Shown one piece after another: positions 6,137 to 14,682 of a stretch of 34,490 bases of DNA. This stretch comes from Deltaproteobacteria bacterium (GTDB taxonomy: Bacteria > Desulfobacterota > Binatia > UBA9968 > JAJDTQ01): contig JAPPNE010000130.1 of the NCBI GenBank assembly GCA_028818775.1, positions 1 to 34,490 of the forward strand. The letters run 5' to 3'. Each line of letters begins with the position of its first letter. Within the stretch, counting starts at the first letter, position 1. Below the pieces are notes generated by a model. It did no database searches, was not told where the DNA came from, and saw only the letters and a program-made list of their open reading frames with translations. The position numbers and the translations under genes were made by a program.

Positions 6137-8047
6137 TCAGCCCGTGGCACCGGCCGTGGACACCCGCCGCAAAAACGGCCGGGCCAGACCGGCGCCGGCC
6201 AGGACCAGACCGAGTATGTCGGTCATGGTGCCGGGGGCGATGAGCATGATGGCGGCCGCGAACACCACGATCCGCTCGACCGCCTCGGCCCGGTCCTTGA
6301 AGTCTCCCACCAGTGCATATGCGTTGAGTATCACCCCCGCGGCCGCCGTGGCCGTGGTCAGGATGATGTCGACGGGGTTGCCTCGCATCAGCATCGGCGT
6401 GCCGAAGACGAAGGCGTAGGGCAGGATGTACACCGGCAGCGAGATCAGGCCGGCGAACAGGCTGGTGCGCCAGAAGTCACTGCCCGCAACGGTCGCGCCG
6501 GCGTAGGCGGCCAATGCCACGGGGGGCGTCACCATGGAGAGCATGCCGGAGAAGAAGATGAAAAGGTGGGCCGCCATGGGCCACACGCCGACCTTGATGA
6601 GCACGGGAGCCACCATCAGCGCGAGAATGATGTAGGCGATGCTGGTGGGCAGTCCCATGCCCAGGATCATGGAGGCGAACATGGTGAGCAGCAGGATGAT
6701 GGTGAGATCGCCACCCGCCATGCCGATCACAAGGCCCGAGAAGCGCGTGGCGAGGCCGGTCATCAGGATCGTGCCCATGATGATACCGACGCAGGCCACG
6801 GCGGTGCCGAGGGTCACGAAATCCCTGCCGGTGCCCTCGAATACGTCAATGCCCTTCTTCACGGCGTTCCAGGCTCCGGCCGGGGCGGACGAGACGAAGC
6901 CGCGACGGTCCTGGACGAACATGGAGATGGCGGCGATGCCCACCCCCAGCACCGCGATGACCGCCATGGCCCTCAACACCGCCTGGACCGGGGACCACCG
7001 CAACAGCAGCAGCACGATGAGCAGGCCGATGCCGGCAATGAACGTCAGCCCCTGGGGCTCGCGCACGACCTCCCTGATGCTGGTCAGCTCGCTCTTCGGC
7101 AAGCCCGTGAGCCCGGAGCGCAACGCGTAGAAGTAGACGCCCGCCAGGACGCCGATGAAGTACAGCACCGCCGGAATCAACGCGGCCTTGACGATCTGGA
7201 GATAGTCGACCGCCAGGAACTGCATCATCAGGAATGCCGCCGCCCCCATGACCGGCGGCATGAACTGCCCGCCGGTGGATGCCGCCGCCTCCACCGCCCC
7301 GGCTACGTGGGGCTGGAAACCCACGCGCTTCATGAGCGGAATCGTGATGGAGCCCGTCACCATGACGTTGGCCACCGCGCTGCCGCTCACCGATCCCATC
7401 ATGCCGCTCGACACCACTGCCATCATCGCGGGCCCGCCGCGGTATCTTCCCACCAGTGAGCGGGTGAACTCCATGATGAACGCCAGCGCGCCGGTGGCTT
7501 CCAGCAGCTTGCCGAACATGACGAACAGGAAAACGAACTTGAAGGTGATGTAGGTGGCGACGCCGAAGACGCCGTTGCCGGACAGGTAGACGGTGGTGAC
7601 GATGCGGTCTAGGTCGAAGCCGCCGTGTCCCCCCACCCAGCGCGGCAGGTGCTGGCCGTAGAAGCAGTAGACCAGGAACACCAGCGCCGTGACCACCAGT
7701 GCCATGCCCACGATGCGCCGGGTGGCCTCGAGCACCACGATGACGCAGATCACCCCCAGCACCAAGTCGGTCTGGGTGACCAGTCCCGACTTGAAGGCGA
7801 TCTCCTCGTGCTCGATGAACACGTAGCCGAAGGTCGCCAGACTGAGAGCCAGCCAGAAGAGGTCCAGCGCCACCTGGGCGGGGCGCTCGCGTTCCGTCGC
7901 CTGGGTGAGGAATACCAGAGCGAACAGGACGAGCAGGAACAGGCTCCGTTCCTGCAGGGGCGGCAACGGACTGAACGCGTTCCATATGGCGTACGCCGAC
8001 AGTCCGATGGCCAGCAACCGGGTGATGATCCGACCTATGGCTTGCAG
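6137..8047 (-). CDS. TRAP transporter fused permease (DctQM), TAXI class
   Basis: A roughly 636-residue inner-membrane protein that joins the four-helix small subunit to the DctM large subunit, as is usual for TAXI-type TRAP systems that use an ion gradient to import organic acids. The DctM part contains the long hydrophobic core with EAAASTGGQFMPPVMGAAAF and GLPTSIAYIILALM, typical substrate/ion-site loops. The start is uncertain. The frame is open back to an ATG at 8179, but those 44 codons are hydrophilic, unlike the family, and overlap the tail of a binding-protein remnant in another frame. GGGAGG at about 8055-8060 favours the CTG at 8047; a TTG at 8017 is the other option. The TAXI binding protein lies just upstream on the same strand, so both belong to one transporter. 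Confidence 0.88.
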   Translation of the reverse strand: MQAIGRIITRLLAIGLSAYAIWNAFSPLPPLQERSLFLLVLFALVFLTQATERERPAQVALDLFWLALSLATFGYVFIEHEEIAFKSGLVTQTDLVLGVICVIVVLEATRRIVGMALVVTALVFLVYCFYGQHLPRWVGGHGGFDLDRIVTTVYLSGNGVFGVATYITFKFVFLFVMFGKLLEATGALAFIMEFTRSLVGRYRGGPAMMAVVSSGMMGSVSGSAVANVMVTGSITIPLMKRVGFQPHVAGAVEAAASTGGQFMPPVMGAAAFLMMQFLAVDYLQIVKAALIPAVLYFIGVLAGVYFYALRSGLTGLPKSELTSIREVVREPQGLTFIAGIGLLIVLLLLRWSPVQAVLRAMAVIAVLGVGIAAISMFVQDRRGFVSSAPAGAWNAVKKGIDVFEGTGRDFVTLGTAVACVGIIMGTILMTGLATRFSGLVIGMAGGDLTIILLLTMFASMILGMGLPTSIAYIILALMVAPVLIKVGVWPMAAHLFIFFSGMLSMVTPPVALAAYAGATVAGSDFWRTSLFAGLISLPVYILPYAFVFGTPMLMRGNPVDIILTTATAAAGVILNAYALVGDFKDRAEAVERIVVFAAAIMLIAPGTMTDILGLVLAGAGLARPFLRRVSTAGATG

Positions 8048-8061
8048 AGCCCTGCCTCCCT

Positions 8062-8136
8062 TCAGTAGCGCACCGCGCCCGGATGATAGAGCACGTCGAT
8101 GTCCTTGGTCGGCACCGCGGGATTGGCCTGAGCGAC
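8062..8136 (-). pseudogene. C-terminal remnant of a second TAXI solute receptor
   Basis: In a frame different from the permease, the minus strand encodes about 24 residues ending in VLYHPGAVRY and a TGA. The intact receptor next door ends with the matching block NPSVLTTQIGVPYHPGAIRY followed by eight more residues. The shared pattern is NP-V--T--I-V-YHPGA-RY. No start codon or further receptor sequence is seen upstream, so this looks like the last piece of a deleted or recombined duplicate. Its stop lies just before the ribosome site of the permease, the position a functional receptor gene would occupy. Confidence 0.7.
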
Positions 8137-8245
8137 CGCGGAAGGTCGCGTCCGGTCTCGGTTCCTTGAACGGCGGCAATGGACCGGCGCACCCTGACGG
8201 CGGGCGCGGCCGGTCCGATTGCCGTGAATCACGTGGCGATGCGGT

Positions 8246-9226
8246 TTATGATTTCGGCCAGAGGCCGGCTTCCTTCCAGTACCGGATGGCTCCCGGATGG
8301 TAGGGCACTCCGATCTGGGTGGTCAGCACCGACGGATTGATCTCGGCGTACTTGAAGTAGCGCACGTCGTCAGCCAGCGCCTTCAGATTCTGATGGATCA
8401 GCTTGATCACTTGGTAGACCAGCTCCTCGTCGGCGTCCGCGCGGACGGTGAGGAGGGGCCCGCCGATATCAAAGGTCTCGACGGCCTTCTCGAACGTGGG
8501 AGTGCTCGCCGGAATGGTTTGCCGCGTCATGTACGGGAACTGCTTGACCATCTTGTCCACCGCCTGAGGCTCCGGCGGCAGGTACCGGGCGCCCTTCTCG
8601 GCGTGCAGGCGCAGCGCCGCGGGGATCGGGCTCAGCCCGGAGACCATGGTGGGCATGGCCACGATGATGCCGTCGCCGAGTTGTGTGTAAAGGTCGCTCA
8701 TGCCCGCGTAAACGGGAGTGAAATCCTTCTTGTAGGTCAGGCCGTGGGCCTTCATCAACGGCACCATGAAAGCGTCCCACGTCCGTCCGGTGCCCACGCC
8801 CACGCGCTTCCCCTTGAGGTCGGCGAAGGAGTTGATGGGACTGCCGGGCAGGGTGTGAAGCGTGAAGGCGTTGGGATAGAGGCCCATGGCCAGGGCCAGG
8901 GGATGTTTCTTCTTGAAGGTCAGGACCCCGTGGTATGCCGGGTACGAGTTGTTGGACGCGATCACGCCCATGAAGATCTGCTTGCGGTCGATGAGGCGCA
9001 CGTTCTCGCGGGAGCCTTCGGTGACCGCCGCTGTCACGGGGATCTTCAGTTCCTTCTCCAGCAGCTTGGCGACGCCGCCCGCCACCACGTAGAACGCTCC
9101 GCCGATGCTGGCGCCGCCGATCTCCATGCTGGCGGGCATCTTCTGAGCGCTTGCCGGTCCGGCCGCCCACGCCATGGCCGTCACCGCAACCGCGACCAGC
9201 AATCCCTTGAATCTCGGACTTCTCAT
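8246..9226 (-). CDS. TAXI family TRAP transporter solute-binding protein
   Basis: A 326-residue periplasmic receptor with a Sec signal peptide (residues 1-27, cleavage after PASA). The mature start KMPASMEIGGASIGGAFYVVAGGVAKLLEK shows the GG--GG-YY-VAG pattern of TAXI (TRAP-associated extracytoplasmic immunogenic) receptors, followed by TEGSRENVRLI, KGKRVGVGTG and the terminal YHPGAIRYWKEAGLW. The ATG at 9226 has GGGAGG six bases upstream; the open frame further upstream was rejected because it precedes the signal peptide. A good sigma70-type promoter lies at 9306-9334. It serves the fused permease downstream. The ligand is unknown; characterised TAXI systems take up small organic acids or amino acids such as glutamate. 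Confidence 0.93.
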   Translation of the reverse strand: MRSPRFKGLLVAVAVTAMAWAAGPASAQKMPASMEIGGASIGGAFYVVAGGVAKLLEKELKIPVTAAVTEGSRENVRLIDRKQIFMGVIASNNSYPAYHGVLTFKKKHPLALAMGLYPNAFTLHTLPGSPINSFADLKGKRVGVGTGRTWDAFMVPLMKAHGLTYKKDFTPVYAGMSDLYTQLGDGIIVAMPTMVSGLSPIPAALRLHAEKGARYLPPEPQAVDKMVKQFPYMTRQTIPASTPTFEKAVETFDIGGPLLTVRADADEELVYQVIKLIHQNLKALADDVRYFKYAEINPSVLTTQIGVPYHPGAIRYWKEAGLWPKS

Positions 9227-9305
9227 GAAATACCTCCCTGGGTTGATTGTGACACGGCCGGGCAACGCCCGGTGAGCACCAGGCCGCCGCCCGACGAATT
9301 CGCGT

Positions 9306-9334
9306 AAAATAGGATGGATCAATGTGGCAGTCAA
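9306..9334 (-). promoter_or_regulatory. sigma70-type promoter for the TAXI-TRAP operon
   Basis: The minus strand has TTGACT, a 17-bp spacer and TATTTT, close to consensus in a GC-rich setting. It lies about 80 bases before the receptor ATG at 9226 and directs transcription into the receptor and permease genes. Confidence 0.6.
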
Positions 9335-9420
9335 CCTAAAAGAACCGCATGCGCGGGAAAGCGACCAGCCGGTGGACTCGTACACGCGAGCATGCACAAG
9401 GGGGGCTTGCGTGACATGGT

Positions 9421-10215
9421 TCAGAACGGCCCGCCGCGATACCCCAGCACGATGATCTCGGTCTTGCGCGGGAGCGCCGCCTTGCTGATGGCCAGGGTGC
9501 CTTCCGGCACGGTGCGCGTGGGGAAGCCTTCGGTGAAGATGCGTACGCGCTCGAGGTCGTCGCGGTAGTGCATGGGGATGGCGATTTTCGGCTTAAGCTG
9601 TTCGACCACGCCACGGGCGGTCCAGGGTCCCATGGTGGTGCGCCCGCCGATGGGCACCAGCGCCACGTCCACCTTGCCGAACTGCTTCAGTTGCTTGGCC
9701 GTGAGCCGGTGGGCCAGGTCTCCCAGGTGCGCGACGCACAGCCGTCCGAGATCGTAGGCGAAGGCCGCTCCCTTGAAGAGGTCGCCGTCGGGACGGCTGA
9801 CGTAGATGGGGATGCTGTAGATCAGCACGTCCTTCACCGTGGTGCGGATCTGGTTCCACTCGTACGCGTACGCGGTTTCCCGGAGGCCCCGGAGGAGTTG
9901 AGGACGGCCGCGCACGATAGGGAACCAGTTGTGGTTCTGGTGCTCCCGGCCGATGGTGACGGCGTCCGCGGACACATCGGGCGTGGGGTACCATCCCGGC
10001 GCCAGGGGATCCATGACGATGCTCGTGCCCAGGCTGGTGACGAGCTGGAAGAAGCTGTGGCCGAAGTAGTTCAGGGTGGCGTCGGGAGCCGCCGCGTAGG
10101 CCGGCCGGAAGAGGCGGCTGGCGAAGCTCTCTTCCTTGCAGGCGGCGAACAGCGCGCCGTGGCAGAATACGAGGACAAGGGTGACCGTGATCGTGATACG
10201 GCGCGCTCCGCGCAT
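9421..10215 (-). CDS. Exported metallo-beta-lactamase-fold protein with altered metal motif
   Basis: A 264-residue protein whose N-terminal hydrophobic stretch (residues 8-25) and AAC motif suggest export; a lipoprotein is possible, but F rather than L precedes the AAC. The fold is indicated by YFGHSFFQL (50-58), SIVMDPLAPG, DAVTIGREHQNHN (84-96), CVAHLGDLAH and IPMHYRDD, in the order seen in UlaG-like (Lactamase_B_3) hydrolases. The main metal motif, normally HxHxDH, reads R90-E-H92-Q-N94-H95, so the first His and the Asp are replaced. The downstream HLGD and MHY blocks are kept. The start at 10215 follows a purine-rich ribosome site (GAGAGG); an in-frame ATG 22 codons upstream would push the signal peptide inward. 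It follows no operon partner closely. Function is unknown. Confidence 0.8.
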   Translation of the reverse strand: MRGARRITITVTLVLVFCHGALFAACKEESFASRLFRPAYAAAPDATLNYFGHSFFQLVTSLGTSIVMDPLAPGWYPTPDVSADAVTIGREHQNHNWFPIVRGRPQLLRGLRETAYAYEWNQIRTTVKDVLIYSIPIYVSRPDGDLFKGAAFAYDLGRLCVAHLGDLAHRLTAKQLKQFGKVDVALVPIGGRTTMGPWTARGVVEQLKPKIAIPMHYRDDLERVRIFTEGFPTRTVPEGTLAISKAALPRKTEIIVLGYRGGPF

Positions 10216-10274
10216 CTTCCCACCTCTCCGGGCAAGGTTTGCAACCGCGCTCATCTTCGCCCAATGCTTTCCGT

Positions 10275-10304
10275 TTGACAAGCTGACGCCCCGTGCCCTA
10301 GAAG
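10275..10304 (+). promoter_or_regulatory. Candidate promoter for the binding-protein/permease genes
   Basis: TTGACA is followed after 18 bp by TAGAAG. It lies about 85 bases before the ATG at 10388 and reads into the plus-strand binding protein. The -35 box is perfect and the -10 box weak. Confidence 0.4.
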
Positions 10305-10322
10305 GGCGTTAAGCGAATGCAA

Positions 10323-10336
10323 GGCGGGCGCCCGCC
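10323..10336. repeat. 14-bp perfect palindrome in a 5' leader
   Basis: GGCGGGCGCCCGCC lies between the candidate promoter and the ribosome site of the gene at 10388. It may be an operator or a leader hairpin. In a GC-rich genome it could also be chance. Confidence 0.3.
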
Positions 10337-10387
10337 CGTGCGTGCGCAAGCTTCCACAGGAGTCAAACCCGAGAGGAGGACATCCTT

Positions 10388-11422
10388 ATGAAGGCACTAC
10401 ACTTGACCGTCGCGATTCTCTTCCTGACCGTGTCCGCGGCGTGGGGCCAGAGTGACACTATCAAGAAGCTGGCCAACTACACGGGATCGGACTACCACAA
10501 GATGCTGGAGGAGGGCGCCAAGAAGGAAGGCAAGGTGGTCTGGTACACGTCGCTGAGCGGCAAGTCCTACAAGACCATCCAGGCGGAGTTCGCCAAGAAA
10601 TACCCGGACGTCAAGATCGAGGTCTATCGGGCGGGCAGCAAGGACATCGCGGCCAAGATCCTCGCCGAGCACAAGGCCGGCAAGTACCTCGTGGACGCCA
10701 TCGAGAGCACCCCGGGTATCCTGCAGTTGCTGCGCGAGCGGAACATTATCATGCCCTACAGCAGCCCGGAGCACAAAAGGTGGCCGGCCGAGCACCAGAC
10801 CAAGGCCAAGAGCGGCGGGGCATGGTGGGTGACGGACCGCGAGTCCTTCATCGGTCTCGGATACAACACCGACAAGATGCCCAAGGAAAAGGCTCCCAAG
10901 AGCTTCGACGACCTGCTGGATCCGTCTCTCAAGGGCAAGATCGTCATGAGCGTTCAAAGCACCGGCGACCGGATGCTGTCGAGCATGATCAACGTCAAGG
11001 GCGAGGAATACGTCGACAAGCTCAAGAAGCAGCAGATCAAGCTGGTGAAGATCTCGGGTACGGCTACCCGCGACCTGGTCATCTCCGGCGAGTTCGTGGT
11101 CTCGCCGTCGATATTCCGTAATCACGCGCTCGTGAAGATCGCCGAGGGTGCGCCAATCGGATGGAACGCCCTGGACGAAGTCCCGACTAACGCCGGCGGC
11201 TCCGCGATATTCGCGAATTCGCCGCACCCCCATGCCGCGCTGCTGCTCACCAACTTCGTGCTGATCGAAGGACAGCAGATCCTGCAGAAGTTCCACTACG
11301 GCATGGCGTGGCTGGACTATCCGTTCAAGCGGGTGTATCCCGAGCGGGGAATGACCTCGAAGGCGTACAACAAGATATCCAAGAAACTCAACAAGCAGTT
11401 GCGTTCCATCGGCCGCCGCTGA
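10388..11422 (+). CDS. ABC transporter extracellular solute-binding protein, Fbp/Afu-like
   Basis: A 344-residue periplasmic binding protein. The signal peptide ends at AWG-Q (residue 21). The mature domain begins AKKEGKVVWYTSLSGKSYKTI, followed by FAKKYPDVKIEVYRAGS, the standard opening of type-2 binding proteins of the iron(III)/AfuA family, and later NTDKMPKEKAPKSFDDLLDP and GKIVMSVQSTGDRML in the hinge/second lobe. The tyrosine pairs that bind Fe(III) in FbpA are not evident, so an organic ligand is as likely as iron. A strong ribosome site (GAGGAGGA) precedes the ATG. The matching permease follows after 142 bp, in which a GC-rich hairpin probably raises binding-protein expression over permease. 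No ATPase gene follows. Confidence 0.9.
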   Translation: MKALHLTVAILFLTVSAAWGQSDTIKKLANYTGSDYHKMLEEGAKKEGKVVWYTSLSGKSYKTIQAEFAKKYPDVKIEVYRAGSKDIAAKILAEHKAGKYLVDAIESTPGILQLLRERNIIMPYSSPEHKRWPAEHQTKAKSGGAWWVTDRESFIGLGYNTDKMPKEKAPKSFDDLLDPSLKGKIVMSVQSTGDRMLSSMINVKGEEYVDKLKKQQIKLVKISGTATRDLVISGEFVVSPSIFRNHALVKIAEGAPIGWNALDEVPTNAGGSAIFANSPHPHAALLLTNFVLIEGQQILQKFHYGMAWLDYPFKRVYPERGMTSKAYNKISKKLNKQLRSIGRR

Positions 11423-11472
11423 TGGACTTCACGGGCGACCTTCTCTTGCGCCCCGTGCGGATGATCGTGGTG

Positions 11473-11503
11473 CCCGGGGGCTGGGTGCGACCCCGGCCCC
11501 GGG
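11473..11503 (+). other. Intercistronic GC-rich stem-loop
   Basis: A 13-base arm beginning CCCGGGG pairs imperfectly with the arm ending CCCCGGG, with a five-base loop. It has no T-tract. It lies between the binding-protein stop and the permease start, where such hairpins commonly protect the upstream mRNA and lower downstream expression. Confidence 0.45.
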
Positions 11504-11564
11504 TACCCGGTGACTGCACGCGACCGGTGCGCCCGGGACCGGCCGTCACCAGGAATCGCTACCG

Positions 11565-13340
11565 TTGAGCAAAGACGAAGCAGCGCTCAAGGAGACCGGT
11601 TTGACCGGGGGCGGAGCCCGGGCATTCCTCGACGTCTTCCGTCCCAGCCGGCAGGGCCGTGACTTCCCGTTGTGGCTGTTCATACCCTGCGCTCTCGCGC
11701 TTCTGTATCTCGTCATTCCGCCCCTTGTCTTCATCATCTATTCGAGTTTCGTTCCTTCCGAAGACTCTGACATCGTCGGCCTGACGATTCAGAATTACTT
11801 CGATATCTTCGAGGGCATGGAGGAGTTCCAGATCCTGATCTGGAACTCCGTCGTGTTCTCGGTGGGCAGCGCCGCATGGGCACTGGTCTTCGGTACTGCC
11901 ATGGCTTGGCTGGCTGAGCGCAGCAACGCGCCGTTCCGCGCGGTTGCCTACTTGGCGGCGTTCGTGTCGTTCGCCGTCCCGGGGCTGGTCAAGGTCATCG
12001 GCTGGATCCTGCTGCTGGGGCCGGAGGCGGGCTTCATCAACATGGCCGTGAAGTCCGTCACCGGCATCATGCCCATCTTCGACATTTTCTCCATGAGCGG
12101 CATGATCCTCGTGGAAGGCTTCCTCTGGACCCCCATCGTGTTCCTGCTCATGGCGACGCCCTTCCGGTCCATGGACCCGTCCCTTGAGGAAGCCGCGGTG
12201 GTGGCCGGCAGCAGCGACTGGCAGGTGTTCTGGAAGGTGACCCTGCCCATGGCCATGCCCAGCCTCCTCTCGGTGCTGATCCTCACCTTCATCCGCAGCA
12301 TGGAAGCCTTCGAGATTCCCGCACTGGTAGGTCTTCCCGCGGGCATCGAGGTCATGACCACCCAGATCTACCTCCAGTTGATCGAGGGGTTCGTGCCCGA
12401 GTACGGCTACGCCAGCGCCTATTCCGTGCTGCTCATCGCCCTGGTAGCCCTGTGCCTGGTCCCCTACTATCGCGTCACCCAGCACGCGCACCGGTTCACG
12501 ACCATCACCGGCAAGGGGTTTCAACCCCGGCGCAAGGACCTGGGACGGTGGCGCTGGCTGGGTGGTCTGGCGCTTCTGGGTTTGCCGATGCTCCAGCTTC
12601 TCCCCCTTACCGCGCTGATCTGGTCGAGCTTCATGCCCTACCTCGTGGTGCCCTCCTGGGAAGCGCTCTCCATGTTCACCCTGAACAACTACGTGGAAGC
12701 GTTCAGCGACGACAAGATCCTGCGCTCCATCACCAACAACGTCACCATCAGCATGGTGTCCGCCACCGCCTGCGTGGGCGTGGCGTTCGTCACCGCCTGG
12801 TTGGTGACGCGCACCAACATCAAGATGCGCTGGCACCTGGACCGGTTGACCATGGTGCCGCTGGTGTTCCCGGGCATCGTCATGGGGGTGGCCGTGCTGC
12901 AGACCTACCTCGTGGTTCCGATTCCCGTATACGGTACCATCTGGATCCTGGTCATAGCCTTCGCTGCGCGCTATCTGCCCTACGCCATGCGCTTCAGCCA
13001 TGCGGGACTCATCGGCATCCACAAGGAGTTGGAGGAAAGCGCCACCGCCAGCGGTGCGAGCTGGGGCAACGTGGCCCGGAGGATCATGGTCCCGCTGATG
13101 ATGCCCGCGCTGTTCGCCGGGTGGATCTATATCTTCCTCATCACCATCCGGGAGCTTTCCGTGGCGCTGCTACTCTACAGCCCCGGTTCCGAGGTGATCT
13201 CCGTGGTCATCTGGGAGCTCTGGGACAACGGCCACGTCGGGAGCCTGTCTGCCTTCGCCCTGGGCATCAGTGTCGGCACCGTTGTTCTGGCCAGCCTCTT
13301 CTACAAGCTCAGTCGCCGCCACGGCCTGGACGTCCGTTAG
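11565..13340 (+). CDS. ABC transporter permease, two-domain Fbp/Afu type
   Basis: A 591-residue inner-membrane protein with two tandem BPD_transp_1 domains and about 12 helices, the FbpB/ThiP arrangement. Each half has an ATPase-coupling EAA loop: EEAAVVAGSSDWQVFWKVTL (about residue 206) and EESATASGASWGNVARRIMV (about residue 490). The hydrophilic N-terminus reaches residue 40 before the first helix. The start is the TTG at 11565, with AGGAAT about ten bases upstream; no ATG gives a better fit. It pairs with the binding protein upstream. The missing ATPase may be supplied by an unlinked gene or by the same-class ATPase at 25941-27038. A dispersed palindrome follows 58 bp after the stop. Confidence 0.92.
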   Translation: MSKDEAALKETGLTGGGARAFLDVFRPSRQGRDFPLWLFIPCALALLYLVIPPLVFIIYSSFVPSEDSDIVGLTIQNYFDIFEGMEEFQILIWNSVVFSVGSAAWALVFGTAMAWLAERSNAPFRAVAYLAAFVSFAVPGLVKVIGWILLLGPEAGFINMAVKSVTGIMPIFDIFSMSGMILVEGFLWTPIVFLLMATPFRSMDPSLEEAAVVAGSSDWQVFWKVTLPMAMPSLLSVLILTFIRSMEAFEIPALVGLPAGIEVMTTQIYLQLIEGFVPEYGYASAYSVLLIALVALCLVPYYRVTQHAHRFTTITGKGFQPRRKDLGRWRWLGGLALLGLPMLQLLPLTALIWSSFMPYLVVPSWEALSMFTLNNYVEAFSDDKILRSITNNVTISMVSATACVGVAFVTAWLVTRTNIKMRWHLDRLTMVPLVFPGIVMGVAVLQTYLVVPIPVYGTIWILVIAFAARYLPYAMRFSHAGLIGIHKELEESATASGASWGNVARRIMVPLMMPALFAGWIYIFLITIRELSVALLLYSPGSEVISVVIWELWDNGHVGSLSAFALGISVGTVVLASLFYKLSRRHGLDVR

Positions 13341-13397
13341 AGAAGACAGGAACCCCGAAAAAGAGTTGAACCCTCTGGACTGTCCAAACGAACGCCG

Positions 13398-13421
13398 TAG
13401 GGGCGACCGGCCGGTCGCCCT
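13398..13421 (+). repeat. Dispersed palindromic repeat, copy 1
   Basis: Contains the perfect 20-bp palindrome GGGCGACCGGCCGGTCGCCC (13401-13420). A second copy at 27190-27213 agrees at 22 of 24 positions in the same orientation. It sits between two plus-strand genes and has no T-tract, so a terminator role is unproven. Confidence 0.65.
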
Positions 13422-13486
13422 CTCCCGCGATGATCTCGCCGGCGAATTCTTCTACGGCGCAGGCTCGTAGCCACCGGAATACCGAT

Positions 13487-14638
13487 ATGCCGCCAAGAAC
13501 CAAGCCGCCGTTCCGCGCCGACCATGTGGGCAGCCTCTTGCGCCCTGCCGGGCTCAAGGAGGCCAGGGTGCGCCTCCTTGGGCCGGACACCGCCGAGAGC
13601 AACCTGGGTCCCCACGGCAACGAGGAGCTGGCGAAGATCGAGGACGGTTTCATCCACGATGTCATCGCGCTGCAGAAGCGCGTGGGCCTGCGCTCCGCCA
13701 CGGACGGGGAGTTTCGTCGCCGGAGCTGGTTCAGCGAGCTGATGATGACCTGGGATGGCTTCTCCGCCACCCGCCAGGGCGCCTCCTCGCCCTTCAGTTG
13801 GCGCAACGAGGAGAGCCGCCAGCAGGACTTCACCGTGGTGTGGGTGGAGGGGAGGATACGCTGGCGCCCCAGCGCCGTCGTCCGTGCCTTCGAGTTTCTG
13901 AACGCCAACACGGACGCAATCGCCAAGGTCACCATCCCGGCGCCCCCGGTGGTCTACTGCTTCGCCGGCGGCGACCCCGGAGTCGTGGGTTCCGCCTACG
14001 ATGACGTGGATGCCTTCTGGGAGGACTTGGTGGCCGCCTACCGCCAGGAGCTGGCCGCCCTGACGACCGCCGGCGCGCGCTACATCCAGCTCGACGACGT
14101 CGCCATCCCGTTCCTGTGCGACCCGACATACGAGGAGGTGTTCCGCTCCTGGGGCTCCGGCCCCCAGGCCGTGCTGGCCGAGTACGCGCGCCGCATCAAC
14201 CAGTGCCTCGAAGGCCTTCCCGCGGACGTCACAGTCACCATGCACCAGTGCCGCGGCAACCGCGAGGGGCTGTGGGCCGCCGCCGGCGGCTACGACCCCG
14301 TGGCCGAGGTGCTGTTCAACGAGATCAACGTCCAGGGCTACTTCCTGGAATACGACACCCCCCGGGCCGGCACCTTCGAGCCCCTGCGCTTCCTCCCCGA
14401 AGGCAAGGTCGTCGCCCTCGGCATCGTCTCCACCAAGGGCCCGACCCTCGAATCCGCCGACCACCTCAAGCGCCGCATCGACGCCGCCGCCCGCTACGCC
14501 CCCCTCGAACGCCTCGCCCTCGCCCCCCAGTGCGGCTTCGCCAGCTCGGTCAAGGGCAACCCCCTCACCGAAGCCGACGAGGAAGCCAAGCTCGCGCGCA
14601 TGGTGGAAGTTGCCGCCGAGGTTTGGGGGGACGCCTGA
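13487..14638 (+). CDS. MetE C-terminal-domain-like (YxjG/YxjH type) methyltransferase
   Basis: A 383-residue protein corresponding to the catalytic C-terminal barrel of cobalamin-independent methionine synthase, without the MetE N-terminal domain. It opens with FRADHVGSLLRP, the signature of the YxjG family, and has TDGEFRRRSW and YIQLDDVAIP. Candidate zinc ligands are H253 and C255 (MHQCRGN), a glutamate at 279 or 288 (the FLEYD glutamate at 288 gives the 61-residue spacing to the last cysteine known from MetE) and C349 (PQCGFAS). The chosen ATG at 13487 is right before this conserved start; an ATG 19 codons earlier adds unconserved sequence. Family members transfer methyl groups to homocysteine or act on other thiols. 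It follows the permease on the same strand by 146 bp. The true methyl donor is not known. Confidence 0.87.
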   Translation: MPPRTKPPFRADHVGSLLRPAGLKEARVRLLGPDTAESNLGPHGNEELAKIEDGFIHDVIALQKRVGLRSATDGEFRRRSWFSELMMTWDGFSATRQGASSPFSWRNEESRQQDFTVVWVEGRIRWRPSAVVRAFEFLNANTDAIAKVTIPAPPVVYCFAGGDPGVVGSAYDDVDAFWEDLVAAYRQELAALTTAGARYIQLDDVAIPFLCDPTYEEVFRSWGSGPQAVLAEYARRINQCLEGLPADVTVTMHQCRGNREGLWAAAGGYDPVAEVLFNEINVQGYFLEYDTPRAGTFEPLRFLPEGKVVALGIVSTKGPTLESADHLKRRIDAAARYAPLERLALAPQCGFASSVKGNPLTEADEEAKLARMVEVAAEVWGDA

Positions 14639-14682
14639 GTGCTATGCGTTAGCCTCCCCGCATCATTCCTCCAACCAACCCC

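Noticed and set aside
6017-7459. A 480-codon plus-strand open frame opposite the TRAP permease
   Set aside because: Its translation is almost all Gly, His, Asp, Arg and Glu in a repetitive pattern caused by the membrane-protein codons on the other strand.
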